Source: CBDATG01 sp965200145
GTDB lineage: Bacteria; Chloroflexota; Dehalococcoidia; Lucifugimonadales; Lucifugimonadaceae
Direction: 5' to 3'
Assembly (NCBI GenBank): GCA_965200145.1
Contig: CBDATG010000001.1
Coordinates: 134,090-198,089 of the forward strand
DNA length: 64,000 nt
The notes under the pieces were generated by a model, which had not been told where the DNA came from, searched no databases, and worked only from the letters and a program-made list of their open reading frames with translations. Positions 18,433-27,023 of the stretch are shown piece by piece. The first letter of the stretch is position 1; each line of letters opens with the position of its first letter. The position numbers and the translations under genes are program-made.

Positions 18433-18543
18433 GTTGTCTCAGACCTCCTGGTCTAGTGTCTTCTACGCCCAACCTGCATGCGGCCGGGCACTTTGCGAAC
18501 TGCCACGCTCGGACAGACTCGCACATTTACATGCGGCTGACAG

Positions 18544-18559
18544 TGCGCCAAGCGGCGCA
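18544..18559 (-). promoter_or_regulatory. Hairpin in the atpB-atpE intergenic region
   Basis: A perfect 6-bp stem TGCGCC / GGCGCA closes an AAGC loop in the 231-bp gap between atpB and atpE (18433-18663), by far the largest gap in the operon. No U-tract follows, so it is not a terminator; a role in mRNA stability or in boosting atpE is possible. The rest of the gap shows nothing recognisable. Confidence 0.3.
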
Positions 18560-18663
18560 AGTGGCAGTCGCTGCATGCCAAAGTTCGTTGTGTTGAACGT
18601 ACCGGCAACATGCCGAACGCTCAACCCCGTAGCAATGACGATCATTCCGCAGTCGCACGTCAT

Positions 18664-19998
18664 CTAACCGTGCGCCCCCTCTCCGCCATGTTCGTCGTCA
18701 TGCTCCGGATGATGGTGCGGGATTATCGCAAACGCACCGAACATCAAGGTCAATACCGAAAAGATTATCGCCTGTATAAAGCCAACGAAAATCTCCAACC
18801 CAATAAACGGGATCATCCCGATCAACGGGAACAGGAAGCCCATCGCTATCAGCAACACCTCACCTGCAAACATGTTCCCGAAAAGTCGGAACGTGAAGCT
18901 GATCACCTTGATCAACTCGCCGATCGCCTCAAGGATCCCGACGAAGAAATCTATCGGCGCCTTGACAGGGTTGAAGAAAAACTTGCCCATATAGCCCTTG
19001 AACCCAAGCGCTCTGAATCCCCATACCTGCACTGAAATCATCGCGAAGATTGCGACTGCCAGTGTCATGTTCAAGTCAGTGCTCGAACCACGCAGGTATG
19101 GCACCAGAAGGCCGACTCGCTTCCGGCCGTCGCCGATAAGTGCCTGGTAATCAGCACCGCGGTCTTTCCATTCATCGTCAGTTGGCGGAACCGGCGGCGG
19201 ATTGCCATCGTGAAGCCGGTCCGCAATCCTCGCAACGCCATCCGCATCCAGGTGTCCGATATCCAAGTCGTACGCCACGATATGCGAGAAGGACAGCTTG
19301 GAGCTCTCGCCGCGACCAAACGGGAGGATGCGCGGGCCAGACGTGCCATCGAACACGACGAAATCTTGCTCACCATACTCACCCGACAGCATGTAAGACA
19401 CGACATGTTGAAGCTCGGGGTTTGTCGCGTGCCCCTTCAGAAACACCGCCAAATCGTGATGATGCTGGACTTCGTGATGGAACTCATCAACCAGCTCTTC
19501 GTCGACATCATGAGAGGCGATATAGGCCTCGATCTTGTGGTAGAACCATTCCTCGGTCGTCTCAACCCTGCCTATCGTCCCGACCACGGGCAACACTCCC
19601 AGCCAGTTGGAGAACAGGACAACGAGGAATATCGCCGTCGCTACAGGAAGGAACATTCTCCCGCGCTTGCCACCAGCCGACTCTGCCAAGTCGATGAAGA
19701 ACTCGTAGAAGATCTCCATCAACGCCTGCCAGCGACCTGGGACCTGCCTAATGCGACGCGTCGCAAGCCAAGTGATCACGACAAGCACGATAATCGCAAG
19801 CGCGAACATGAGCACAGTGTTGACGAGCTGGTAGCCGCCAATCGTTGCCACGAGCTCGGATGGAATCTGGATTACCGGCACCGTCCCGCCGATGAATCCG
19901 AATCCAAATCCTGCTCCGAGGGCGCCGCCTAAAACCGATATGGCGGCGACAGCGAGAAGAACTACCGCGATTACGATTCCTTTAGGCGACGAGAGCAA
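18664..19998 (-). CDS. atpB: ATP synthase a subunit with large extra domain
   Basis: 444 aa, far longer than the usual 230-350. Start is TTG at 19998 with GAGG 4 nt upstream. Conserved parts: membrane helix about 58-78, helix about 115-138 ending NWLGVLP, then from about 308 DLNMTLAVAIFAM, the essential Arg at about 371 in SFTFRLFGNMFAGE, and the final helices. Between about 142 and 305 lies a hydrophilic insert rich in His, Asp and Glu (HHEVQHHHD; PPPVPPTDDEW). By homology with E. coli subunit a this loop is on the outer side of the membrane, near the proton entry half-channel. The C-terminal tail is also His/Asp-rich. Confidence 0.95.
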   Translation of the reverse strand: MLSSPKGIVIAVVLLAVAAISVLGGALGAGFGFGFIGGTVPVIQIPSELVATIGGYQLVNTVLMFALAIIVLVVITWLATRRIRQVPGRWQALMEIFYEFFIDLAESAGGKRGRMFLPVATAIFLVVLFSNWLGVLPVVGTIGRVETTEEWFYHKIEAYIASHDVDEELVDEFHHEVQHHHDLAVFLKGHATNPELQHVVSYMLSGEYGEQDFVVFDGTSGPRILPFGRGESSKLSFSHIVAYDLDIGHLDADGVARIADRLHDGNPPPVPPTDDEWKDRGADYQALIGDGRKRVGLLVPYLRGSSTDLNMTLAVAIFAMISVQVWGFRALGFKGYMGKFFFNPVKAPIDFFVGILEAIGELIKVISFTFRLFGNMFAGEVLLIAMGFLFPLIGMIPFIGLEIFVGFIQAIIFSVLTLMFGAFAIIPHHHPEHDDEHGGEGAHG

Positions 19999-20095
19999 TC
20001 TATGCCTCGCCCGCCTCGGAATGCGTCGTTCCGTTGTCCGTCAAATTCACTGTTGTGGGCAAATACCTTATGTGTTTCGGCCAGGGGATTTGAAC

Positions 20096-20392
20096 CTAAT
20101 CCGAGCCGACTCGCTGCAACATGCGAACCATCCCAGTCAACGCTACCGCTACTCCGATCAGAACTCCGCTGATCAAGAGCAACGGTGCAGTGTTGAATCG
20201 GGCGTCGAGCCACCAGCCTGCGATGGCACCGACCGCGATGCTCGCCGCTACGAACCATCCGATCATCGTGAGCCGGACCAGCGTGGGCGCAATGCCCGGC
20301 AGACGCTTCTTACTGGAATGCCGATTGGCATCACCGTTTGAAGGCCGGCCGGGTGACGCGTCCCGCGCCTTTGGTTCGTCAGCAGTTGGCAT
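20096..20392 (-). CDS. AtpI/AtpZ-like small membrane protein of the atp operon
   Basis: 98 aa. A charged N-terminal 35 residues are followed by two membrane helices (about 42-62 and 70-92) separated by WWLDARF, the pattern of the F0F1-ATPase subunit family that precedes atpB in many operons and assists c-ring assembly or Mg2+ supply. It is the first gene of the operon, 97 nt upstream of atpB. AtpI and AtpZ cannot be separated with certainty at this length. Confidence 0.75.
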   Translation of the reverse strand: MPTADEPKARDASPGRPSNGDANRHSSKKRLPGIAPTLVRLTMIGWFVAASIAVGAIAGWWLDARFNTAPLLLISGVLIGVAVALTGMVRMLQRVGSD

Positions 20393-20564
20393 TGGGTTAA
20401 CCCGCCTGTTGCCATCAAGTGATTATACGCGAGATTCGTAATCCCGATAACGACTGGCGTGTGTTTAACCGTTTGCGCGTTGATGTAGACTGCTAGCACG
20501 CGGGGCACTTCGAGTGGCATTCCCGCGTTAACTCCTATCTCAATGTAGTGGCTACGAGTTTCAA

Positions 20565-22130
20565 ATGATCTACGACTACATCGTCATCGGTGCCGGATCC
20601 GCGGGCGCGATTATCGCAAGCCGACTCTCTGAAGACGCTGGCACTAGCGTCCTGTTGCTGGAAGCCGGGCCGGACTATCCGACGATCGAGTCGTTGCCGA
20701 TGGAGATCAAACTGGGTTACGGGTACGACCGCAACATCTGGGCTCGAGCGTTCGGTAAGGACAGCAAGCACAACTGGAACTTCACCGCCAAGTCAAACGA
20801 CCTGTTCCCGGATATGATGGTGCCACGCGGCAAGTTGGTCGGTGGGTCAAGCTCCGTTAACGCCCAGATATTTCTAAGGGGTATGCCAGAAGACTATGAC
20901 GACTGGTCAGCCTGGGGAAATGATGAGTGGTCGTTTCAGAAGCTGCTGCCTTACTTGCGAAGAATCGAGACCGATCTTGATTACTCGGGCGACTTCCACG
21001 GTAACGATGGCGCGATTAAGTGCAGGCGATGGAAGCAAGAGGAGTGGAACACTGACCAGATGGCATTCGTTGACGCATGCACGGCGCTAGGCTTCCCAAC
21101 CTTCGCCGACGCAAACGATCCAGACTCGGAAGGCGTCGGACCACCGCCGTTCAACAACCCAGGCGGCGTTAGGCAGAGTACCAACATCGGTTACCTCTCC
21201 GAAGCTCGACACCGACTGAACCTTACCTTGCGCGCCGACTGCATGGTGCATCGAATCCTGTTCAACGGAACGCAAGCCACCGCCGTCGAAGTGGAATCTG
21301 GAGGCGAGAGATTCGTTGCGGAAGGCAATGAGATTGTTCTCAGCGCGGGCGCATTGTGCACACCTCAAACGCTGATGCTCTCCGGCATCGGGCCGGCAGA
21401 CCATCTCAAGGAGTTTGACATCCCCGTCGTCGTTGATTCGCCAGGCGTTGGTCAGAACCTGCGCGACCATCCACAAGTGTCCACGACTTGGCGTACCAAA
21501 CCAGATTTCGTTCAAGACCCGCTCGCCCCCAAGATTCAGGTCAATTTGAAATACACTGCTGGCGGCTCGAAGCTGCGCAACGACATGTTCATCCACCCGC
21601 TATCCTGCTCGACTCAGGACGGCATATACCTGATCTCGGACGCCGCGCCCATGGGCATATCAATGATCACCGCTCTCTACCTGGCCGAATCTGCCGGCGA
21701 GGTCAGGTTGCAATCGCGGGATGCCAATGTCCAGCCGCTACTGGACTACAACCTACTAAATGCTGAGTTCGACAAGTCACGCATGCGCGAAGGGGTCAGG
21801 CTTTGCGTGAAGATCGGCGAGCAGAATGCATACACTGAGATCATTGACGAACTAATCGCACCCAGGCCTGACATCCTAGGGTCCGACTCTGAACTCACGG
21901 AGTTCATCATGGAGCGTGTGGGCACAAGCCATCACGCTTCGGGAACATGCAAGATGGGACCGGACAGCGACTCGATGGCGGTGCTGGACCAGTACGGAAG
22001 GGTCAAGGGAGCCACTGGGCTCAGAGTTGCCGATGCGTCCAACATGCCAGACTGCATCCGAGCAAACACTAACGTCACCTCAATGGTCATCGGCGAGCGC
22101 ATCGCCGACTTCATCATCGAAGGCAAGTAG
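20565..22130 (+). CDS. GMC-family flavin oxidoreductase
   Basis: 521 aa. It starts with the dinucleotide fold IVIGAGSAGAIIASRL and LLLEAGPD, then the GMC signature region PRGKLVGGSSSVNAQIFLRG, a second motif SAGALCTPQTLMLSGIGP, and a C-terminal catalytic segment with HHASGTCKMG and N..ANTNVTSMVIGERIAD. It resembles choline/alcohol dehydrogenases that oxidise alcohols with FAD; the substrate is not predictable. It is a single gene convergent with the DUF151 gene. Confidence 0.92.
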   Translation: MIYDYIVIGAGSAGAIIASRLSEDAGTSVLLLEAGPDYPTIESLPMEIKLGYGYDRNIWARAFGKDSKHNWNFTAKSNDLFPDMMVPRGKLVGGSSSVNAQIFLRGMPEDYDDWSAWGNDEWSFQKLLPYLRRIETDLDYSGDFHGNDGAIKCRRWKQEEWNTDQMAFVDACTALGFPTFADANDPDSEGVGPPPFNNPGGVRQSTNIGYLSEARHRLNLTLRADCMVHRILFNGTQATAVEVESGGERFVAEGNEIVLSAGALCTPQTLMLSGIGPADHLKEFDIPVVVDSPGVGQNLRDHPQVSTTWRTKPDFVQDPLAPKIQVNLKYTAGGSKLRNDMFIHPLSCSTQDGIYLISDAAPMGISMITALYLAESAGEVRLQSRDANVQPLLDYNLLNAEFDKSRMREGVRLCVKIGEQNAYTEIIDELIAPRPDILGSDSELTEFIMERVGTSHHASGTCKMGPDSDSMAVLDQYGRVKGATGLRVADASNMPDCIRANTNVTSMVIGERIADFIIEGK

Positions 22131-22186
22131 GAACTTCCCCCTGCTCTGCCTCCCTTGTCAGGTGGCCGGCTTAAGTACCCGTCGTC

Positions 22187-22768
22187 TCATGGGCGGGCAG
22201 CTGGCCCCTCGCCCTCAGTCTCTTCCAAGCTAAGCGATTCCACCAGGTCTGAGAACGCGCTCATCTTCTCGCGTTGTTCGGCTGTAACTGGAGTCGCACT
22301 CTCTTCGCGATGTCGTGAGCGACGGCGTTCTTCAAGCTCTTCCATCTCGCGCTCCGTTGACCGAATATCGTTCGTCACATGCTCAAGAACTTCGTCTGCC
22401 ATGAATATCGGCACGCGGGTGCGCATCGCGATGGCTATCGCATCAGACGGACGAGCATCAATATCGCGTAGCTCGTCGCCTACTCTGACTGTCACATCTG
22501 CTAGGAATGTCTTGTCTTCAAGCGAACGTATGTAGACGTGCTCGACCGAACCTCCTAACTCACGAATCGCATTGATCAATAGGTCGTGTGTCATCGGACG
22601 TTTGGGATTCGGGTCGCGTGTCGGCGTAATGATGGCATTGGCTTCGAAGTGTCCGATCATGATCGGGCAGATGCGGTTGTCCGACGGATCCTTGGCTTTG
22701 AGGATCAAGAAACGATCATTGTTTGCATCTCGAGAAAGAGCGATGTGGTGGACCTCTACCTCAATCAT
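22187..22768 (-). CDS. DUF151 bifunctional-nuclease (BFN) domain protein
   Basis: 193 aa from the ATG at 22768 (AAGGAG 9 nt upstream). Residues about 1-135 form the BFN domain: ICPIMIGHFEANAI, RPMTHDLLINAIRELGG and the signature DIDARPSDAIAIAMR. A charged helical tail of about 55 residues (EREMEELEERRRSR) follows. In plants the domain has RNase/DNase activity; in bacteria its role is unclear. The gene lies downstream of pyrF and DUF951 on the same strand. Confidence 0.88.
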   Translation of the reverse strand: MIEVEVHHIALSRDANNDRFLILKAKDPSDNRICPIMIGHFEANAIITPTRDPNPKRPMTHDLLINAIRELGGSVEHVYIRSLEDKTFLADVTVRVGDELRDIDARPSDAIAIAMRTRVPIFMADEVLEHVTNDIRSTEREMEELEERRRSRHREESATPVTAEQREKMSAFSDLVESLSLEETEGEGPAARP

Positions 22769-22932
22769 GGTGATCAACTCCTTCGTGTCATGACCATCCG
22801 GCTGTGGCTCAAGAGCCTCACACCGAGACGGCCGTGCTGTGCCGTTGGCGCAAACCTAACGCGATTGTTTGAATACTCTACAACGATTCACGCCGATTGG
22901 CGAATCGGAACCGAGACCACAACGAGTCTCCA

Positions 22933-23181
22933 CTAGAGCTCTTCCTGCCCAGCGCGCTGGTCGACGACAGAGACCCGATTGACTAATCGCCTTTGCACTT
23001 CAAACCGATCAATCATGATTCTCCGTCCGCACTTCAAGCAATTCATTCCCAAATCAGCACCGACTCGGTGGACTTGCCAATCTCTGCCACCGCATGGATG
23101 CGGTTTACGCAATGAGACGACATCACCGACCGCGAAGGGCACGACGTCCCGGTCGCGTCTGCCGCTAGCTAGCTCAGGCAC
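22933..23181 (-). CDS. DUF951 protein, translationally coupled to pyrF
   Basis: 82 aa from the GTG at 23181, chosen because AGGAGG lies 8 nt upstream and the frame then overlaps the pyrF stop by 8 nt. The DUF951 core is clear: GDVVSLRKPHPCGGRDW, then VGADLGMNCLKCGRRIMIDR with the CxxC knuckle. The family is a small OB- or SH3-like protein of unknown function found in Firmicutes and Chloroflexota. The extra C-terminal 15 residues (VVDQRAGQEEL) are not part of the family core. Confidence 0.82.
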   Translation of the reverse strand: MPELASGRRDRDVVPFAVGDVVSLRKPHPCGGRDWQVHRVGADLGMNCLKCGRRIMIDRFEVQRRLVNRVSVVDQRAGQEEL

Positions 23182-23992
23182 TCCTGATGCCTCCTGCAAT
23201 CTCACGCCTGCACGCCAGTACCGCATCCCGAGCTGCTTGTCCATAGCTCAAAGGGTCGGCGCCGGCATAGATGACTCCTCGCGACGAGCTGATCAGAAAC
23301 TGCCTACCTCCGACTCGCGCGCAATCCTCAGCCCTGCCGCCCTGAGCACCGATGCCAGGTATCAGGATGGGGGTATGCGAATACCGTGTGACAAGATCGG
23401 CAAGGACTTTCGTCTCCGACAGGCCACCCTCACCACTCCGAGAAGGTGCCACGACCAAACCGATGTTCTCACCGTCTCCCAAGCTGTGTGCAAGCTCAGC
23501 TACCCGCTCATAAACAGGCTGACCAGTCGTCTCACGCATGCTCTGAATCACTGCACCGCCAGGGTTTGATGTCCAGCACAACACGAACGCTCCGCGTCCA
23601 GGGTGTCCCAAGAACGGAGTTATGGCCTCGGCACCAATGTACGGGCTAACCGTCACTGCATCGAAATTCAGCACGTCGAACACTGCCTTGGCGTACGCCT
23701 GACCAGTGTGCGCAACATCGCCACGCTTGGCATCCGCCAACACGAAGGCATCGGGAGCAACTTCTCGTATGTGTTGCACCGTGGCATCCAAGGCGCGCAT
23801 CCCGGGGATTCCCAATGCCTCGTAGAAGGCGAATTGCAACTTGTACGCGGCCACGAGGTCGTAAGTCGAATCCACGATTTCACGATTGAACTCTGGGACA
23901 TCTGCAACAGGCATCCGCGATGGGTCAGGATCAAGTCCAACGCAGACGTGGCTCCCGGACGCTTCGATTGCGCGAACGAGCTTGGCGCGCAT
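23174..23992 (-). CDS. pyrF: Orotidine 5'-phosphate decarboxylase (type 2)
   Basis: 272 aa, the size of the longer PyrF subfamily 2. CVGLDPDPSRMP at the start, the catalytic LADAKRGDVAHTGQAYA, and the phosphate-binding PGIGAQGG with ISSSRGVIYA near the end are visible. It makes UMP from OMP. It is separated from the pyrR-carB operon, which carries the earlier pathway steps but no pyrD, pyrE or pyrF. Confidence 0.96.
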   Translation of the reverse strand: MRAKLVRAIEASGSHVCVGLDPDPSRMPVADVPEFNREIVDSTYDLVAAYKLQFAFYEALGIPGMRALDATVQHIREVAPDAFVLADAKRGDVAHTGQAYAKAVFDVLNFDAVTVSPYIGAEAITPFLGHPGRGAFVLCWTSNPGGAVIQSMRETTGQPVYERVAELAHSLGDGENIGLVVAPSRSGEGGLSETKVLADLVTRYSHTPILIPGIGAQGGRAEDCARVGGRQFLISSSRGVIYAGADPLSYGQAARDAVLACRREIAGGIRSA

Positions 23993-24016
23993 GGTGGGGT
24001 TCGTCGTTCGAGGCTT

Positions 24017-26908
24017 CTACGAGCGGCTGCGTCGGGAGGAAGGCAACATCGGTTGTTTAGTTCCGCAAATCGAAGGTTCCTGCGCCAAGTTGTATCTAAC
24101 AGCGGCCAATGACTCAACCGCCTCGGATTCCGCCGCCATCACTTCAGTTAGGAATCGCTCGTCAAGCATGATGCGCGTCGGGTCGATGGCACACTTGAAA
24201 AACGGCTTGAATTCGGCTCCCTTTAGCTCGGTGTAGAGGCGTTGGGCCGCCGCCAATTGCCATTCTTCCAAAGTCCGCACATCCAGAACGGGTAACGTTC
24301 GCAACATCGTTCTGTTGCCTCTTCCTCGCCCGAGTTGCGACCGATTGGCGTGGTTGGCGTGACACAACAGTCCCAGTGTTGTGTTGAACCAAAGAGTCAA
24401 CGCGCATTCCAATCCATCCATCTTCGTATCGTCGTCCTCGTTTACCTGCAGGGTGAACCAACTCGTGACACCGAGCGCAGTCGCATCTGTCAAGGTCGCC
24501 GCGATACGTTGAGCGTTGTACCGAATGTCGCACGCAAGATGCAACCCTCCTGCGTGGGGCCAAATTCCTCCGACAGCCGCTGAAGTCTTCGGCAGAAGGC
24601 GGGCGTTGGGCGTATTCAACATGGTCCTCTGTTGTCGAGAATCAACGTGCCATAAGGCAGGATATCTGACCGAATGTTCCCAACCGTCTTGAATGTCGAA
24701 CGCGCCTCGGCTACCTTTGATTTTCAGGTGATAAGGACTAATCGCACAAACGGACTCCAGTCCGGTAACTGGCAAAGTCGCCGCCACCTCGGTGCCATCC
24801 GATGTGTAGAGTTCACCTCGAACCAATGCCCAAGCGTACTGTCCGACGACAGCTGACCGCCACCTGCTACCAACCCAGGCGTCACCGTCTATCGGTGCTT
24901 CAACGACCTCGCCCCATTTATCCGACCCGAGCGCGAGTTCTGTCCCACCAACGGGGGGTCCGTTAATCTGGTGTACACCAGCAGGCACACGCTGGATCTG
25001 CCGGTGAACCGCGGAAGCCTCGCTCGCAAATTCGGGTCGTCGCCAAAGGTTGACAAACTTAGCCGTCCGAGGCGGCGTTTCGTCGCTATCGAGTTTCCTA
25101 GCCACGATCATCGTCTCGGCGATGCCCGTGTCATAAGAAAGGGACTGTCTCCCGAAACCGTGGAGCGCAACGACCCATTCCACTTGGTACGTGTGAGCGA
25201 GCATTTCTCGGATGCCCCGCCAAGACGTCCCGAAGAGGAACGAAGCTGGCAACACGAATGCCAACCTACCGGACGCTTCAATCGCGCGGTCCGCCAATAA
25301 CATGAACGCGGATGCTAGTCCGGCAACCAGGTTCGCCGGTGTCCCATCGACCACTTCAGATAACCGAGCAGAAAGTTCCTCCGCATCCTCTTCCGCGTGT
25401 CCGAACACCCGGGTCTTGTAGTCTCCCTCACCGGTCGCGCTGTTGTGACGGCGAAACGGCGGGTTCGCTATGACCAGGTTGGCTTCGGGACGCGGCACTT
25501 GAGCCTTGGTACGCGACCCATTCGATGAAACTTGCTTGGCCGCACCCGAAAACATCGACCAGACCGACTGGGTGTCTAACCACTCCAACGAGCCGATCTT
25601 CGCGCTTCCTGCATCGTCTTGGTCAATTCCGAGAGGGAATACGTGAACGTTCATCGACTCGAACGTCGCTTTCGGGGACATCGAGGCAAGCATCGAGGCC
25701 GTTACATGAATGGCAGCATCAACAACATCTGCGCCGTGGATCGTGTCTTCGATCAGAATTGGATGCAGTCGGTCCAAGTACTTCGAAGACTTGACCTGGC
25801 GACTCGCTCGATGGTTTTGAATGATCTGTTGGTACGATGCCATGAGAAGCGTACCAGTACCGCACGCGGGATCAAGCACGGCGAAGTCCCGCAAGGAATC
25901 TGGTTTCGACCAATCCACACCTGGCCAACCGCTCGGTGCCAATGCCAAACCAGCTAGCAAGGTCGCCGCCGGGATGCTTGTGTAATATGCCGCGAGGAAC
26001 TTACGGTCTGCGACCAGACGGTTAAAGACCTGACCCATAACATCATGCCCAACGAGATGAATGTAATCGATCATGTCGCGTGAAGTCTTCACGCACTCCG
26101 AAACGAAGTGCGCCGCTTCTGCCAACGGAACTTCCCTCAATACACCAAGAGGTTGCTCGAAAATCGGTCGATAATCAATCTCCAGTATGCGAGACCAAAT
26201 TGACGCCAGCTCTTCAACATACGCTCGCGATACGGTGGCATCCGGTCCGTCACGCCGCGGAACCATGGGCACCCTGGTTGTGGCGCAGCTAAGCCGGTCG
26301 TGAAACACCATCGCGTTGATGCACATCAAAGCCGCCATGTTTGCAACTTCCCGCGACTCGCCACGGTTAAATACTCTGGCAACAGCGGACATAGCCAACG
26401 GGCTGTAATATAACCGCGAGCCGGCGGCGTACGCACCTTCCTCTAGGCGAACGACAGCCTCAATTAGGTAATTCGACCTCGCCGCCGCCAACACCACCGC
26501 GTTCGCCAAGTCTCCGATTGAACCGCGCTCTAACGGGGGAAGATCCGATTCCGCGTGCCATTCACGCCACTTGAACTCCGATGCGCGCAACCTGTCTGAC
26601 AGGTCTGCCTCGTGAACTTCCCGCAACTCGCTAGGCAACACGAGGGCAATCGTAACGCCGACTTCTCGCCCGCCCACTTTCAGGAACAGCTTGGCCAAGG
26701 CGTCATTGTCAACACTACGAGCAGGTGCAAACTCCGACTCAATGACGACCGGTCCAGATGCGCGTTGCACAAGAACGTCTGGACGTCGACCAGCGACTAC
26801 CAGCTCCGCCTGTGCGTCCAATCCGAAATCGTCCCTCAACAGTCTGGCCAAAGCGACATTAACTGTCGCCTCATGAACGAGGAGTGATTGACGGTCTACG
26901 GGTGACAC
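24017..26908 (-). CDS. Fused nuclease/N6-adenine DNA methyltransferase (Type IIG/IIL-like)
   Basis: 963 aa from a GTG. Residues 1-100 resemble a PD-(D/E)xK fold: PD at about 43-44 followed 13 residues later by ESE (57-59). Residues about 100-300 are a helical spacer. The methyltransferase has YYTSIPAATLL (about 308-318), motif I LDPACGTGTLL (345-355) and motif IV NPPF (482-485), gamma-class order. The last 350 residues would hold target recognition. Length and order match MmeI-like single-chain restriction-modification enzymes. Glu replaces the usual catalytic Lys, as in BamHI, so cleavage activity is uncertain. No separate R or S gene is nearby. Confidence 0.8.
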   Translation of the reverse strand: MSPVDRQSLLVHEATVNVALARLLRDDFGLDAQAELVVAGRRPDVLVQRASGPVVIESEFAPARSVDNDALAKLFLKVGGREVGVTIALVLPSELREVHEADLSDRLRASEFKWREWHAESDLPPLERGSIGDLANAVVLAAARSNYLIEAVVRLEEGAYAAGSRLYYSPLAMSAVARVFNRGESREVANMAALMCINAMVFHDRLSCATTRVPMVPRRDGPDATVSRAYVEELASIWSRILEIDYRPIFEQPLGVLREVPLAEAAHFVSECVKTSRDMIDYIHLVGHDVMGQVFNRLVADRKFLAAYYTSIPAATLLAGLALAPSGWPGVDWSKPDSLRDFAVLDPACGTGTLLMASYQQIIQNHRASRQVKSSKYLDRLHPILIEDTIHGADVVDAAIHVTASMLASMSPKATFESMNVHVFPLGIDQDDAGSAKIGSLEWLDTQSVWSMFSGAAKQVSSNGSRTKAQVPRPEANLVIANPPFRRHNSATGEGDYKTRVFGHAEEDAEELSARLSEVVDGTPANLVAGLASAFMLLADRAIEASGRLAFVLPASFLFGTSWRGIREMLAHTYQVEWVVALHGFGRQSLSYDTGIAETMIVARKLDSDETPPRTAKFVNLWRRPEFASEASAVHRQIQRVPAGVHQINGPPVGGTELALGSDKWGEVVEAPIDGDAWVGSRWRSAVVGQYAWALVRGELYTSDGTEVAATLPVTGLESVCAISPYHLKIKGSRGAFDIQDGWEHSVRYPALWHVDSRQQRTMLNTPNARLLPKTSAAVGGIWPHAGGLHLACDIRYNAQRIAATLTDATALGVTSWFTLQVNEDDDTKMDGLECALTLWFNTTLGLLCHANHANRSQLGRGRGNRTMLRTLPVLDVRTLEEWQLAAAQRLYTELKGAEFKPFFKCAIDPTRIMLDERFLTEVMAAESEAVESLAAVRYNLAQEPSICGTKQPMLPSSRRSRS

Positions 26909-26929
26909 TTAACGTTTCGGGTCAATTCA

Positions 26930-26951
26930 ACACGCCCGGTTAAGAGCGTGT
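26930..26951. promoter_or_regulatory. Inverted repeat in a divergent promoter region
   Basis: ACACGC and GCGTGT, perfect 6-bp arms with a 10-nt spacer, lie in the 115-bp gap between the divergent methyltransferase (GTG at 26908) and the glycosylase (27024). The position suits an operator such as those of R-M controller proteins, but no controller gene is seen nearby. Confidence 0.25.
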
Positions 26952-27023
26952 CGTACAACGGTAGATATATTCATTATCAATGCAATTTGCAGTACATCGC
27001 CGACAGCGTCAGCCCCGCTTCCA

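Noticed and set aside
17927..18526. 199-codon minus-strand frame spanning atpE and the atpE-atpF gap
   Set aside because: It overlaps the unmistakable c-subunit gene in another frame and its translation is Arg/His-rich without any family pattern.
20078..20102. GGTTCAAATCCCC-like sequence on the minus strand, resembling a tRNA T-arm, just before atpB
   Set aside because: The flanking bases cannot form the 5-bp T-stem (only the two inner pairs match) and there is no cloverleaf or acceptor stem around it.
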